Positions 34,795-46,175 of a stretch of 64,000 bases of DNA are shown in pieces. Position numbers and translations under genes: made by a program. Source of the stretch: Chelonoidis abingdonii (Eukaryota; Chordata; Testudines; Testudinidae); assembly GCF_003597395.2 (NCBI RefSeq), contig NC_133774.1, positions 44,235,290-44,299,289 on the forward strand, written 5' to 3'. The notes under the pieces are model-generated. The model did no database searches, was not told where the DNA came from, and saw nothing but the letters and a program-made list of their open reading frames with translations. Positions within the stretch are counted from its first letter, which is position 1, and each line of letters starts with the position of its first letter.

Positions 34795-36982
34795 TTTAGC
34801 CTTGAGATTAGTTAGCATTAATATACATTAGTATTGTTTAGATCTGCTGTAGTAGAATATTTCTTCAATTTGAATAAAAGTAAGGAGGGGAACACTTTCA
34901 GGGCAGTGTTAAATATCAGGGAAGGTCAATTTTGTGGTTCTGTTTACAATTCTCAAACAGTGAGCCAGTACAAATTGAATAGTAGCAAGTTGAAACTCTT
35001 TAGGCACTGTTCCCTCTAACTATAAACATATCTCAGAAGTACAGTAAAACCAGAGCAATTCCCAAATTGATCTGCCCGATAGAGATGCTTCAAAACTACA
35101 CGCTGCAAGTATCCCTGCTACTGACAGATAAGTGCAGAAATATTGGGCTGGTGCCAATGTAAATACATGAGTTTTTTTTCCCCTCTTTCTTTCAGTTAAC
35201 AGTAATCTTCTCTAAATAATTGTTTAGAAATAAAGGAAAATTGTCATGGTCTATTGTTCCCAAAAGATTATAATTATTATTTTAAGTAGACTCTGTTGTT
35301 CCCATGAAGTACTGGGATGCTCAGTTTATTAGAAAGTTGAAAGTGATGCAAATTCCTTATCCTGCCTGTTCCTCTTTGTATACGTACTAATTATGTAGAT
35401 GTTTTAACATATAATGGTCTGTTGTTGATCTCTCTCATTTGGCTAGTGCATTTGATTTCAAAGCCAGTTAAAAGAAAATTCCTTAAAAGGTTATCCACTA
35501 ATGGATTGTGTTGTCTTCATAATATGTTTAAGATGAGATCAAATAAGGCAGTACCTGTTGGGAGGAAAATGGCTAATTATTACATTACCTAAATATGTTC
35601 TTCTTTAATGGGGCTACCAGAAATTGTACCTAATGTTCCAAGGCTGTTAGCCTGTAGAGAACTCACAGATACTAAAAAATATTGTTTCTTTATAAGCATT
35701 TGCTTTAACAATTAAAAAAAACTTACTGTTTCTGTCTTAATGGTAGACAGATTTCAAGGTAGGCCTAGTATAGATTCATGTGAATAAAATCAAGAAATTA
35801 ATGAAAAAATAGGATGCCTAATGGCTGAAGCAAATAATAAAGTGCTGCATATTGAAATATTTATTTGTTTTAATAAAAATTTATATAGCCTCTCCCCCAT
35901 CCTCATTTGATTATCTGAGTATACTTTGGAGCTTAAACAGCATTTATTTCCATGAGCTCAAAATAAGTTGACTGTAAAACAAATAATTAATTTCTTGCTT
36001 TTGTTTGTGTGAATAAAAACCACATCTGCCTATCTGACTTTAAAAACACTATTTGTAATTGAATCTGTTTGGGCATTTTTACAGTTAGTTTTCAAAGGGT
36101 TGTGATAAATGTAAACTTTTGTGGTGGGGTGGGGAGGAAGGTGTGACCTATATTCACTGTTCTTGAAATCCATGCATTGTCTTGAATGTCTACATAGTAG
36201 TTGAGTAATCCAGAAGTGTATCCATTGAGAAGCTGAATATGAGATGAGAATCAGAATAAAATAATTCATACAACACAAGCTCCATTCAAAGACACATCCA
36301 GCCATGAATGGATATGAATAGTGAAGTACCTCAAACCCTTTGGAGAAGGTATTTTTTTCTAGGGTAGGTCTGATCTATACAGGAATTTTTCTTGCTGCTT
36401 CTAGCCTTTACAAAATTCCTAAATTCTTGCTACTTCTAAATTTTCTGGGAACATCTTATCTGTCTCCTAGAATGCAAGGGGAGGACGAGAGAAAATGGAG
36501 TTTATACTCTGCCCCAAACTGCAGCAGTTCTCCTGTTCACCATTGGAAAAAGTACATTTGTTCCTTTACAATTTGGACATTTTACGACATTTGAGCCCAG
36601 AATGTTTAGATTTCTCTCATATGTGTTTGGTCCCAATTTGAGGTTAGCCAATCTTACATGGTGAAATGCTATGTAAATTGATCATTCTTCTTGAAGAGGT
36701 AAGGGAAGAGTAGAGCTGCATTACAGATTTATTTTAACTGCAATAAGGTGTGTGTGCATCTTAATTTTGTTTGGAGACCATCTTAAAGGGACACACACAA
36801 AAATCACTTTGATTTGTTTTTTCCTGTGATGATTACAAGTAATACTAATGATTTCTGTGCCTATAATGTTAGCGAGGGGATGCGTTTTTCTCTGAATTCT
36901 TCCTCATTTTGCTACTTGATGCATTTAGTGTATAATCACATTCCCATCTAATAATCTGGGCCCCAACCCAATCATTTACTTG
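34795..36982. other. Gene-free intronic stretch
   Basis: AT-rich and non-repetitive in appearance. The part at 35170-35650 lacks repeat character and could hold conserved non-coding sequence, but this cannot be tested here. No exon is supported. Confidence 0.5.
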
Positions 36983-37718
36983 TGTCAAGGTTTCTTTCCC
37001 CACTCTGAACTTTAGGGTACAGATGTGGGGACCTGCATGGACACTTCTAAGCCTAATTACTAGCTTAGCTCTGGTATACTGCCGCCACCCAGAATTCCAG
37101 TATCTGAGGCACTCTCTGTTCCCCCAAAACTTCGTCCCCTCCCTGGGTTGCCTTGAGGGACTTCACCAATTCCCTGGTGAACACAGATCCAGTCCCCTTG
37201 GATTTTAAAACAAGGAAAAATCAATCAGGTTCTTAAAAAGAAAGCTTTTAATTAAAGGAGGAAAAGGTAAAAAGTATCTCTGTAAAATCAGGATGGAAAA
37301 TGCTTTACAGGGTGATCAGATCCTGTAGACCAGGAGGAGCCCCCCTAGCCTTCCAGGTTCAAATTACAGCAAACAGAGGTAAGATCCTTCCAACAAAAGA
37401 AACAGTTACAAGTTTGAGCGAAACAAAAATAAGACTAACACACCTTGCCTCTGCTAATTACTTTGCATGGCTTGAACACATTGTGTAGACTGGTTCAGGA
37501 AAGAATTTGCGAGAGCCTGGGTGGACGTCTGGCCCTTTTAGTCCCAACGAGGTGGAATCAACAACACAAAGAGCACAAACAAAGACTTCCCTCCACCAAG
37601 ATTTGAAAGTATCTTGTCCCCCCATTGGTCCTCTGGTCAGGTGTCAGCCAGGTTTACTGAGCTTCTTAACCCTTTACAGGTAAAAGAGACATTAACCCTT
37701 AACTATCTGTTTATGACA
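36983..37718 (-). mobile_element. Solo LTR of an LTR retroelement (first)
   Basis: A 736-bp block with canonical LTR ends: TGTCAAGG at the left and TTTATGACA at the right. Read on the minus strand it starts TGTCATAAACAGATAG, a terminus I recognise from turtle LTR elements. It is flanked by ACTTG (36978-36982) and ACTTA (37719-37723), a 5-bp target duplication with one mismatch. No internal gag/pol sequence adjoins it, so it is a solo LTR left by recombination between LTRs. The superfamily (endogenous retrovirus or Gypsy) is not decided. Confidence 0.85.
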
Positions 37719-37911
37719 ACTTAGCACAAGTAAATGTGCAAAGTGCCAGTATAGTCAGTCGTCTCCACACGGGCACAAAGGGTTTGCCCATGTGGAACAG
37801 GTTGCAGGTTTAGAACCTTAGTTTTTTCCCTGCTGTGTATATGAATCTTTCACAAAGCAAGTGAGGGAGATTGGGAATTTTTTTAAAAACAGGAATTTGT
37901 CCTTTCGGTGT

Positions 37912-38434
37912 TGTGACAAGATGGCCAATGTAGTATGGTGTGTCCTGTGCTTTTCTTTGGGGGGCGGCTAAGATCCCACCCGTTGCCCCTGCTCTTGGGG
38001 CCCCAAGGGCCCCACTAGTGGCCCGGAAAGTGGGAGAAGGTCTGGGTTTGCTCCTCCGTCTAAGTCCCAGACCCTTAGCTTCTGCAGGTTCTTACTGTCT
38101 TCCCCCTTGGGTGGGGTACCTTCAGTCCTTAAACGCCGGGGAGGGAGTCTCCCTCCCCTGCTGGGGAGGGTCTCCCTTACTCCGGTTTTCTGATCTTTCA
38201 AGTCTCACACCACACTTCCATGCTCCAGTCCTCTCTTCTTCCTCCTTCTCCCCTGAATGCCTGAAGCAGAAGGTTTTATTAGGTTGGTGACAGGGCTTTA
38301 ATTCACTACAGATGCTCCAATTAACCTCTAGCAACCCTCCCTTGTCTACAGGGAACCACGCCTTAATTAGCCTAGGGTTCTATATACTTCCCCTCCACCA
38401 TTCTCTTACTGCTCCCTGGCCCTTCTATATCACA
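37912..38434 (-). mobile_element. Solo LTR of an LTR retroelement (second)
   Basis: A 523-bp GC-rich block beginning TGTGACAAGATGG and ending TATATCACA, thus TG...CA with short inverted ends, flanked on both sides by GTGT (37908-37911 and 38435-38438), which fits a 4-bp target duplication. On the minus strand it has a TATATAG box about 50 bp from the start and AATAAA about 110 bp further, a normal promoter-to-poly(A) layout for an LTR. Sequence is unrelated to the LTR at 36983-37718. The open frame at 37940-38290 runs inside it and is not a gene. Confidence 0.75.
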
Positions 38435-38676
38435 GTGTTTAAAAACAAAAGTATGTTGTTGTTTTTTAAACCAGCTCTAATTAAAACTATACAGATTATA
38501 ATGAAGATTTGGGAGTAGGTATGGTTCTTCAAACTACTTTAAGTAATTTTTTAAAAAAGTGGTTGGATTTCATCTTGATGTCCTATCTTGATGGTGTTTG
38601 CTCTTAATTTTTTGGTGGACAGTCATTATGATTTCTTACCCTGAGAGAGATACTACTTCATAGGAATGGATAGAAA

Positions 38677-39032
38677 CAGGGGTGAAAGTAGTAATAAATT
38701 CTTACAAGTACAGGGGCCAGACCTTGGGCGGAGGGGGCGGGGCCTCGGAGGTCAGCCTCCCCCAGCCAGCCCATCTGTGCTGCCTGGCCCCTGGGGCTCC
38801 AGTGGCAATTTAAAAGGTAGCATGGTTGCAGCGACTGGCACCCCTGGGCCCTTTTAAATTGCTGTCCCTGGGGCAGCTGCCCTTTTATCCCCCTTCCCCC
38901 CACCCATCAGCGGCTTGGGAGGGGGAGGCGGCAAAAGGTATAGGAACATTAAAGTGCTGCTGCAACAGCGCCTTAACATGGGCTGCATACGGGCCAATAC
39001 CAGCATTCTGTACCAGATCACTTTCACCCCTG
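38677..39032. mobile_element. Non-autonomous hAT element with perfect 8-bp TSD
   Basis: A 356-bp GC-rich element beginning CAGGGGTGAAAGTA and ending ACTTTCACCCCTG, flanked by an exact 8-bp duplication GATAGAAA (38669-38676 and 39033-39040). It has no transposase; the short frames inside are by-products of its GC content. Confidence 0.95.
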
Positions 39033-39707
39033 GATAGAAAGAACTAGAAAAAAACCTGAATTTGTTTTATTTATACATTAGTATAAGCAGAGTATTGAAT
39101 AAGTCTGTTACCTTATGTATTTGGACATATTCTATTCTTTAACAAATCGATTTATAATTATTTTCAACAAAAATGTCCAAGATCACATGCACCTGTGATT
39201 GCTTGAGGTCAGAGCGAGATGAACACCTACAGACTTGCTTGGTTATTTGATCATTTACAATTGGGTCAGTTAATGTGTACAGTCGACTTCATTTGGAGGT
39301 GGGTGGAGCTAATCAGATTTTCTTTCCCCCTATGAAAACAAATATACTTAGAAAATTAGGGTTTAGTTGCTTTCAGCTTGCACAAAACAAATGTATGCCA
39401 CTGAGCCATTAAAAAACAAAAGCAGTGTCTTAACAATGAGAATTCTTACAGCCAAATTTTGCTGTCAGGCATGAGCAGCTCCTTCATTTCAGTAAAAGGT
39501 GTTGGTCTGGGCACAGAATTTTGCCTTAAATGATTGACTTTTACTGTGAAACCTGTCCAGTTTTTTAAAGACATACAGTAATATAAACTTTTTATAGGTT
39601 TTTCAGTTTGTTTCTGAGTGGTAAATGACTGAAGATTTCCCAATAGGTTTTTACACAAAAATATTGTTATTCCTTAGTTGTTTTTGATATGTTAGAATAT
39701 ACATTGT

Positions 39708-39728
39708 TAATAATAATAATAATAATAA
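39708..39728 (+). repeat. (TAA)n microsatellite
   Basis: Seven uninterrupted TAA units in AT-rich intron. Confidence 0.95.
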
Positions 39729-40929
39729 ATCCCTAGTAAAACAGACGTAATTTAATCATTGTACTTCTCTTAACCTCATTTTTATCTGAGAACAAAATGA
39801 AATCCTTTTATCACTATTATTGCTAATAATAAAACTGTTCATCAGGGATAATCATAATTCAGGTTTGCGGGTCTTACCACTAGTATTGCTGTGTTAACCT
39901 GAACTTGTTGCCAGGATAGTCTTCACAGTGTCAACCAATGCAGGGGTTATATGTTCTGCATGTAGCAAAACTGAAATGACAGTGTGAACAACCTTCTTGC
40001 AGCTTGTCAGTGTAATTAATTGAGAAATTTTAATAAATTAATATACTAACACTAACTGTTTCAGTGCTAAATAACAAAATGCAGGTAGTTTTTCCATTCG
40101 TCAGATGTGCTATTTTAGTGGTGCTAGACATACTTAGCATGCGTGTTTATTTCCAGGGAATTTCCATGAATAACTAACTGCTACTTGAACACATGCATTT
40201 CCAGTTGCAGAAGAAAAAGGTAATCAAACAGATTGGATAGCTCTGTCTGATTTTGGTTGTGATTTGGAAGACTCATGTCTAAATATGCAAACACACATGC
40301 ACAAAAGGTAACTATCAGGATTCAAAGTGATACTCTACCCTCCTTTCACTCCTTCCCACCTCTGAAAAACTGGACATGTAGAAAGTGAGAGACGAGTTTT
40401 GAAAATAAGCATCATGCTCACTTTTTCTCTTTACTGTAGACAAGATGGTTTTACTTCTACTCTAATGTGTCTGCCACTTTCTTATTGCTGAACTCTCTTA
40501 TCTGGAGGCATTTGCTTCCCATCTCTGACTTTTGACTAAAAAGAAGCCCAGATTCTTTTAAAGAATATACTTCCTCTTGTTTTTTCCCTTCCTGCCATGT
40601 TGTCACAGATATCTTCTATGCTGTCTCACCAGACATAAAACTGCTATTAAATGAAGTTACAAATTGCAGGGATTGATTTGTGAGGGAAAATATTTCCCCT
40701 TTTTTTCCTGCTCAGATGCATCTACCGCAAGACCTTGATACATAAAACATTTGTTGCTAACTGTTGAAAATTTTTAGGAAAGGTATGTAATATATTAAAT
40801 TACAAATATGCAAATTACTATACAAATGTTTAGATTGGACATAAGCAATGCAACTTCATTTATGGGTCAGAAGTTCATAATCATTGCATGTCTCCTTACA
40901 TAATTCATGAATTATTAACCATTATTATT

Positions 40930-40975
40930 GTATAGTTTGACCTCCTGCATGAAACAGGCCACAGAATAATTTCAC
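40930..40975 (-). repeat. CR1 3'-end fragment
   Basis: The words TTTGACCTCCTGCATGAAAC followed by AGGCCACAGAAT are the minus-strand form of the CR1 3' phrase also seen at 21235-21270. Only a short remnant remains. Confidence 0.6.
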
Positions 40976-41284
40976 ATTGTATTAGCATAACTGGTTATTT
41001 ATTAATTTGGACTTTTTAAATTAGTTTGGAATGCTAATCTTCTGCAGGTTTTAAGAAAAGCTTAAGATGTTGTCAACATGTGCCCTAGATTTCTGTTGAC
41101 ACCTGTTGTTATTTAACAGTTCTGTTTTGTGGTGCGTAGTTAAGGAGGTATGGCTGTAAATCCTGTTCAATATGAGATGAACATATTCGTAGAATATTAG
41201 AATGGCTGTCAGTTTTTGAACTACATAGGGTCCTATTTTAGTATTACAGCTTCTTACTATTTATTATTTATATTGCGGTAGTAC

Positions 41285-41350
41285 CTCGGAACCCCAGTCC
41301 CAGACCAGAACCTCTTTGTGCTAGCTGTTGTACAGACACATAGTGTTTAC
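41285..41350. repeat. Ancient SINE/LINE fragment
   Basis: CCAGACCAGAACCTCTTTGT followed by GCTAGCTGTTGTACAGACAC resembles the 'gctaggcactgtacaaacac' phrase of the repeat at 33655-34185. Short and diverged. Confidence 0.5.
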
Positions 41351-41849
41351 CATGGTTACAGCTCTATTACAATATTAAATTGCAGTTATATGGTGCCTCA
41401 AATTATTTTACCAATATTAATTAATCCTTGCCACAGCCTGTGAGTACTTAAAGATCAATAAGAAGTTCTCAGACTGTGGCCTACAGAGAACTTACTGGTT
41501 GTCTACAAGATCTGACTCTTCTCCTTGTAGACATATTTTACTACTTCTATCCAGGCTCTTCATTGCAAAGAAGGGGTTTGGAGGAAAGAAAGGATCAGAG
41601 CAGATGGGCCAGGTAGATGACATGAAAAACGAAAGTTCAGTGTGTGATCAGCTTCTTCAAAATAGACACAACACTTTATGCACTTTAAGCCATCTTTAAT
41701 GCACTTAAACTTTTGTAATGTTACTTCTCCGTGTAAGCCACTGCCATAGTTGTGAAAAGGATGTTATATGTTTGTAAATGGAAGGGGAGGCATGTCACAT
41801 GGTGTTCTCTTAAATTTCCCACAGCGTGGAGCACATCTTAAGAACATTT

Positions 41850-42000
41850 ATTATAATATAAAATAAGGACTATCCTCATTTTACAGATAAAAGCTGACGT
41901 GAGAGGTTAAGGAATTTTTTTTAAACACACAGACAATGTCTGTGTCACAGCAGGGAATTTGGCCTAGACACTAGGATTTACACCTCTGTTTATGAAAGGT
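41850..42000 (+). repeat. MIR-like SINE remnant
   Basis: Contains CCTCATTTTACAGATAAAAG followed by GAGAGGTTAAGGAAT and GTGTCACAGCAGGGAATTTG, in MIR order, with a T-rich insertion in the middle. Confidence 0.6.
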
Positions 42001-42104
42001 GCCACAGGTATTTTAATAAGTGGTCAAGACTTTTTTTTTAACATTATTAAGATCTTCATCAGCACGGTATCAGATCACCTCACATTGATGAATAGTTACT
42101 GATT

Positions 42105-42300
42105 TCTACATTCATTAATCTATTTATCTTCACAACTCCCATGTGAAGTAGGAAAGTACCATGCCCATTTTTAGAGATGGCAAAGTGAGGCACAAGGTAG
42201 ATTAGATGATTTGCCAAGGATTACTCAGGAAGTCTGTGGTTGAGTGGGGAATTGAACCCAAGTCTCAAGCCTCAGTTCAGTGCCCATCCACTATACTTTG
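42105..42300 (+). repeat. MIR-like SINE
   Basis: A better kept MIR-type copy: TATTTATCTTCACAACTCCC, ATGTGAAGTAGGAAAGTACC, GAGGCACAAGGTAGATTAG, TTGCCAAGGATTACTCAGG and GAATTGAACCCAAGTCTC follow in the expected order on the + strand. Confidence 0.8.
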
Positions 42301-43876
42301 GTTAATGCCCCCAGTATTAAATACTTTCCAAACATAGATAAAGACACAACTGCAAACTCTCAGTCAAAATCTGTGAAGCCTCTAACTTATCCTTATCACT
42401 TCTGAACTCCCTTCTGCCATGATGCATGTGGAAAACTTCAGTCTGATCATTGTGTGGTGGATTCTGCATACATGGGTTTTTTTGTTGCAATATCTTCCCC
42501 ACCTAACATGTCTTATCCACCTATCATGCCTTGGGTTTTAGATTGTGAGCTCTGGGTGGCAGAGCTGTCATTTACAATAACTTTGTACAGTGGCTAGCAT
42601 CAGGAGGCCCTGACCAGATTGGCCTGTAGGTTCAATATAAATACGAAATGAGAATAGTACTGTACCTTAGTTTTGTGCCCCCTAACATGTTGAGCCAGTG
42701 GTAGTGGTTCCATTGCTGAGAGAGAAGAAAGAGTGCTACTTACTGATTTGCCAGCAGCCCTTCCTACAGCAGAGAGAGAGATTCCTTGGGGGTCTCAAAA
42801 CAAAATTGTGCTGATGCAATTTTGCAAAGTTTCCGCAATCTGAATATTTCCCTGTAGTAAGGCAGTATGGCTTCAGCCTGAAATGAAGATCGTCCAGTTT
42901 CTAACAATAAGAGAAGTCTAACCATCACTTAAAATTTCAGGTAAAATATATAGCATGTCAGAGTGCTTGGTATAAATGCTGGTGCATTAACATTAAAGAG
43001 CTTCTAAAAACTGTATCCTTGAATCTTCATATATTAGGCTTTTTTGCAATTTAGGGTGGGAGGAATACTTCATAGCTTCAAAGAATTGCTAGTGAATTCA
43101 TTAACTTTCCAATTTACTCTATATTTTCTATCTTTTTTTTTTTTGAAGGTTCATAGGAAAAGAAAATGAAAGTGTGTAATATTTCTTCCTCATTCTGTTC
43201 TGTTTTTAATATCAAATGTACATCACTGATAATACGCGTAGCGGGTTAGCAGCTACCAAAGCTTGGAACTGTTTGTATAAAATGTATAATGCATTTTTAG
43301 TTTGTTGATCTGATTTGTGTGTGAAATAAGATTGAAGCCTCTTGCTATGACTTTGAGTAACAATAGCTGTACTTAAGATGTGTTTGATCTTTTTCTCTCC
43401 TATTCTTTCAAAATATATTTGTAAACTGAGTGAGTTATGAGCCAGTGCTTTCAGTACAGGAATGAGAATAAATTCTTGAGTTCTAAGTCTGGCTCTCACA
43501 GACTCTATAGGCCTTCTTACAAAAAAGCTATGAGTTCTTTAGTTGCCTCATATAGTTAATAACTCAGTTTTACATTCCTCTTGAAAAGTAACACCATGCC
43601 CAGAGCCACCATGCAGTGGTGGTGGTTTAGTATGGACTCAGAAGGAATCATCATAATTTCTTGCAGCACCTACAATTAACCTAACTCTGCTTAGTTTGAG
43701 ATTTGATGAGATCACGGCTCAGGATAGCATGGCTGTAGGCATCGGGACTATTAGAGCTAGACTGGTAAAGGATATGAGGTATAGTTTTATACTCTACAAC
43801 AGTATCCATATCTCCTCTTCACCACTAAATGATGACACACTTCCACTTTCTTAGAATGACTAGACATAGTAGAAAG

Positions 43877-43942
43877 AATGAGGAGTCCTTGTGGCGCCTT
43901 AGAGACTAACTAATTTACTTGGGCATAAGGTTCACCAGGGTA
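43877..43942 (-). mobile_element. Penelope-like element tail fragment
   Basis: Minus-strand fragment with GGAGTCCTTGTGGCGCCTTA followed by GAGACTAACTAATTTACTTG, the reverse complement of the conserved Penelope tail phrase (GTTAGTCTCTAAGGTGCCAC). It is truncated before the stem-loop core. Confidence 0.75.
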
Positions 43943-44767
43943 CTGCAAAATTACTCTTTCATTATATATGACAGACTGTGATTTCATACAAGATGCATGG
44001 TATTTTCCAAACTATCATTTTTGCTGTCTACTGCTGCTTTTGCTCTAGTTGCTCAGTACCCTCAGCCAAATAAGAAGCGGAAATTATGGGATGCTTCAGC
44101 AGTATTAACATAACTGCTGCTGATATAATTAAGAAAATATAAACATGCACTGTAATGTTTAAATCTTAAGTTATTGTGCTTAAACTGTGCTACTTATTTT
44201 GAATTGACTAGAAAGTTTAAGAATTAGTAAAGGAAAATTAAGGAAAAAATAACCAAAATACACATCGTATTAGTTGATCTTCATTTTTTCTGAAGTCATG
44301 TGAACAATGTACAGAAATAAAGCAATTTTCAGTACTAAACCTTGATCTGTTCCTGCCAGTATTAAAATAGTTAACTTGTGTGAAATCAGCTAGAACATTT
44401 TGTAAAAAAGGGACTGTTCTCAGATTACTTTGTTGTTACTCCACCAAATTGCAAGAGGTAATTTGATCTGTTGAATGCCAAAATAGTGTTGAATATCTCT
44501 TTTTTTTAAATATCCATCAACATCTTTTATTTTATCTATGTAATTTCCATATATCAGGGTAGCTTATGCTAATAATAGTGAAGCAAAATAATTGTAAATC
44601 AAAGTTCTTTAAACATATTTCCCTTCCTAGTTCTAGTCAGATCACTGTATTTTTTTCAAACCAGATTGAAATACCTGTCGTTTGCTTTTAAATGAGTCAG
44701 TCCTCCAACATATAGATTAGTGTGAAAGGGTCCTTCTCTTCTGAACTCGACCCTAACATTACACGTG

Positions 44768-45113
44768 TGTAATGAGCTTGTTGCAATTCATTTGCAAACT
44801 GAACACCATCAATTTGGACTTGAATAGGGACTGGGAGTGGTGGCTCACTACAAAAGCGATTTCCCCTTTCTTGTGTATTGACATCTCCTCATCAATTATT
44901 GGGACTGGACTACATCCACCCTCATTAAATTGGCCTTCAGCAGTGGTTCTCCACTTGTAAGGTAACTCCCTTCTCTTCATGTGCCAATATATATTTATGC
45001 CTATATCTATAATTTTCACTCCATGCATCTGAAGAAGTGGGTTTTTTACCCATGAAAGCTTATGCCCAAATAAATCTGTTAGTCTTTAAGGTGCCACCAG
45101 ACTCCTTATAATC
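44768..45113 (+). mobile_element. Penelope-like element 3' part with tail
   Basis: The left part encodes LQFICKLNTINLDLNRDW, matching the C-terminal end of the protein seen in the copies at 52696-53753 (there LQFICKFDTISSGLN-like). After about 180 bp of untranslated sequence comes the stem-loop core CTGAAGA-A-GTGGGT-N5-ACCCAT-GAAA at 45029-45057 and the tail GTTAGTCTTTAAGGTGCC. The RT and most of the GIY-YIG endonuclease are absent (5' truncation). Confidence 0.85.
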
Positions 45114-46044
45114 TTTATATATTTTGAGTACTACAACCACTTCGCCCTGTCTCCACAGCTTGATTATCTCCATGCAAGAGTTGAAGAGGTCACGTAGCCA
45201 TATCCCAAAAATGTAATAAAGCTGTACATTTTAAGTGATTTATAGTATCAGTTATTTTGTTTGGAAAGCTGAAGTAGAGGATTTCTCAATAGTAACATCT
45301 ATATTTGACTAATTAAATTACCAAACTGATGACATTTAACTGATATGTCTAACACACACACATAAAAAAGAGGAAGATTTCGATTAATGTTCAAATCTTG
45401 TCCTTGATACAATATTCTAATTTTACCATTCAGAGGGTTCAGAATAACATAGAATATTATCTTATAGCTCTTGTACTTCAACATAGCTCCATTACAACAA
45501 AGGGTTGGTATGCCCAAGTTGTACGAAGGCAAGATTTCAGAGTTCCAGAATAGATAGGTTACTCAAATGCGCTAAAATTCTTAAGAAGACTTAGGATCAA
45601 ATCTCATCTTTCCCCATCAAAGATATTTAGGATGACTGGTAATGTGGGATGAGTCCCTTCCCAGTTAGATCACTGGTGTGAATCTGACCCCAGTCATCAG
45701 TGATCGAGTCATTGCTGTCTGGTAATGGGACCTAAGTGAAGTGAGTCGACAGACTCATCCGAAGTGCACATATCATAATTATGAGTTGTTAATTTTGACT
45801 TGAACCTGATATGGTGGTTCTTCTAGGCCAGAGTTAAGACAAAGAGGAAGTGGTGTTTTTTTTTGCTGACCCTGCTGTACTGTTTTAAGGACAAGTGGAG
45901 GGTTTCTGAGCTCTCAATCCAGAACCAATCTTGAGCATGAAACCTGCTTTAGAACATTTTAATTGTGGGAATTTAAAAAAACATTCTGCAGTCTCCTTCC
46001 TAGGTAAATTTACCCTTAGCATTCCCTTTTAAGTCACAAATTGA

Positions 46045-46175
46045 ACATGCATCTGATGAAGTGGGTATTCACCCACGAAAGCTTATGCTCCAATACATCT
46101 GTTAGTCTATAAGGTGCCACAGGACTTTTTTTGTCACTTTTTACAGATCCAGAGTAACACTCCTACCCCTTTGAA
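46045..46175 (+). mobile_element. Penelope-like element tail
   Basis: Tail-only copy. It has an intact core CTGATGA at 46053-46059, stem GTGGGT/ACCCAC with loop ATTC, then GAAA at 46077-46080, followed by GTTAGTCTATAAGGTGCCAC and the terminal CAGATCCAGAGTAACAC. No coding part remains. Confidence 0.9.

Larger units (their letters stand above)
39041..43876. other. Gene-free intronic stretch with old SINE pieces
   Basis: AT-rich, with a TAA microsatellite at 39708-39728 and MIR-like and CR1 fragments listed separately. No exon is supported. Confidence 0.55.

Noticed and set aside
37940..38290. 116-codon open frame
   Set aside because: Lies inside the second solo LTR; GC-rich LTR sequence, no recognisable product.
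40205..40219. Possible 15-nt microexon between TTTCCAG and GTAATC
   Set aside because: The donor is weak, the upstream pyrimidine run is short, and so tiny a match is expected by chance in 64 kb.
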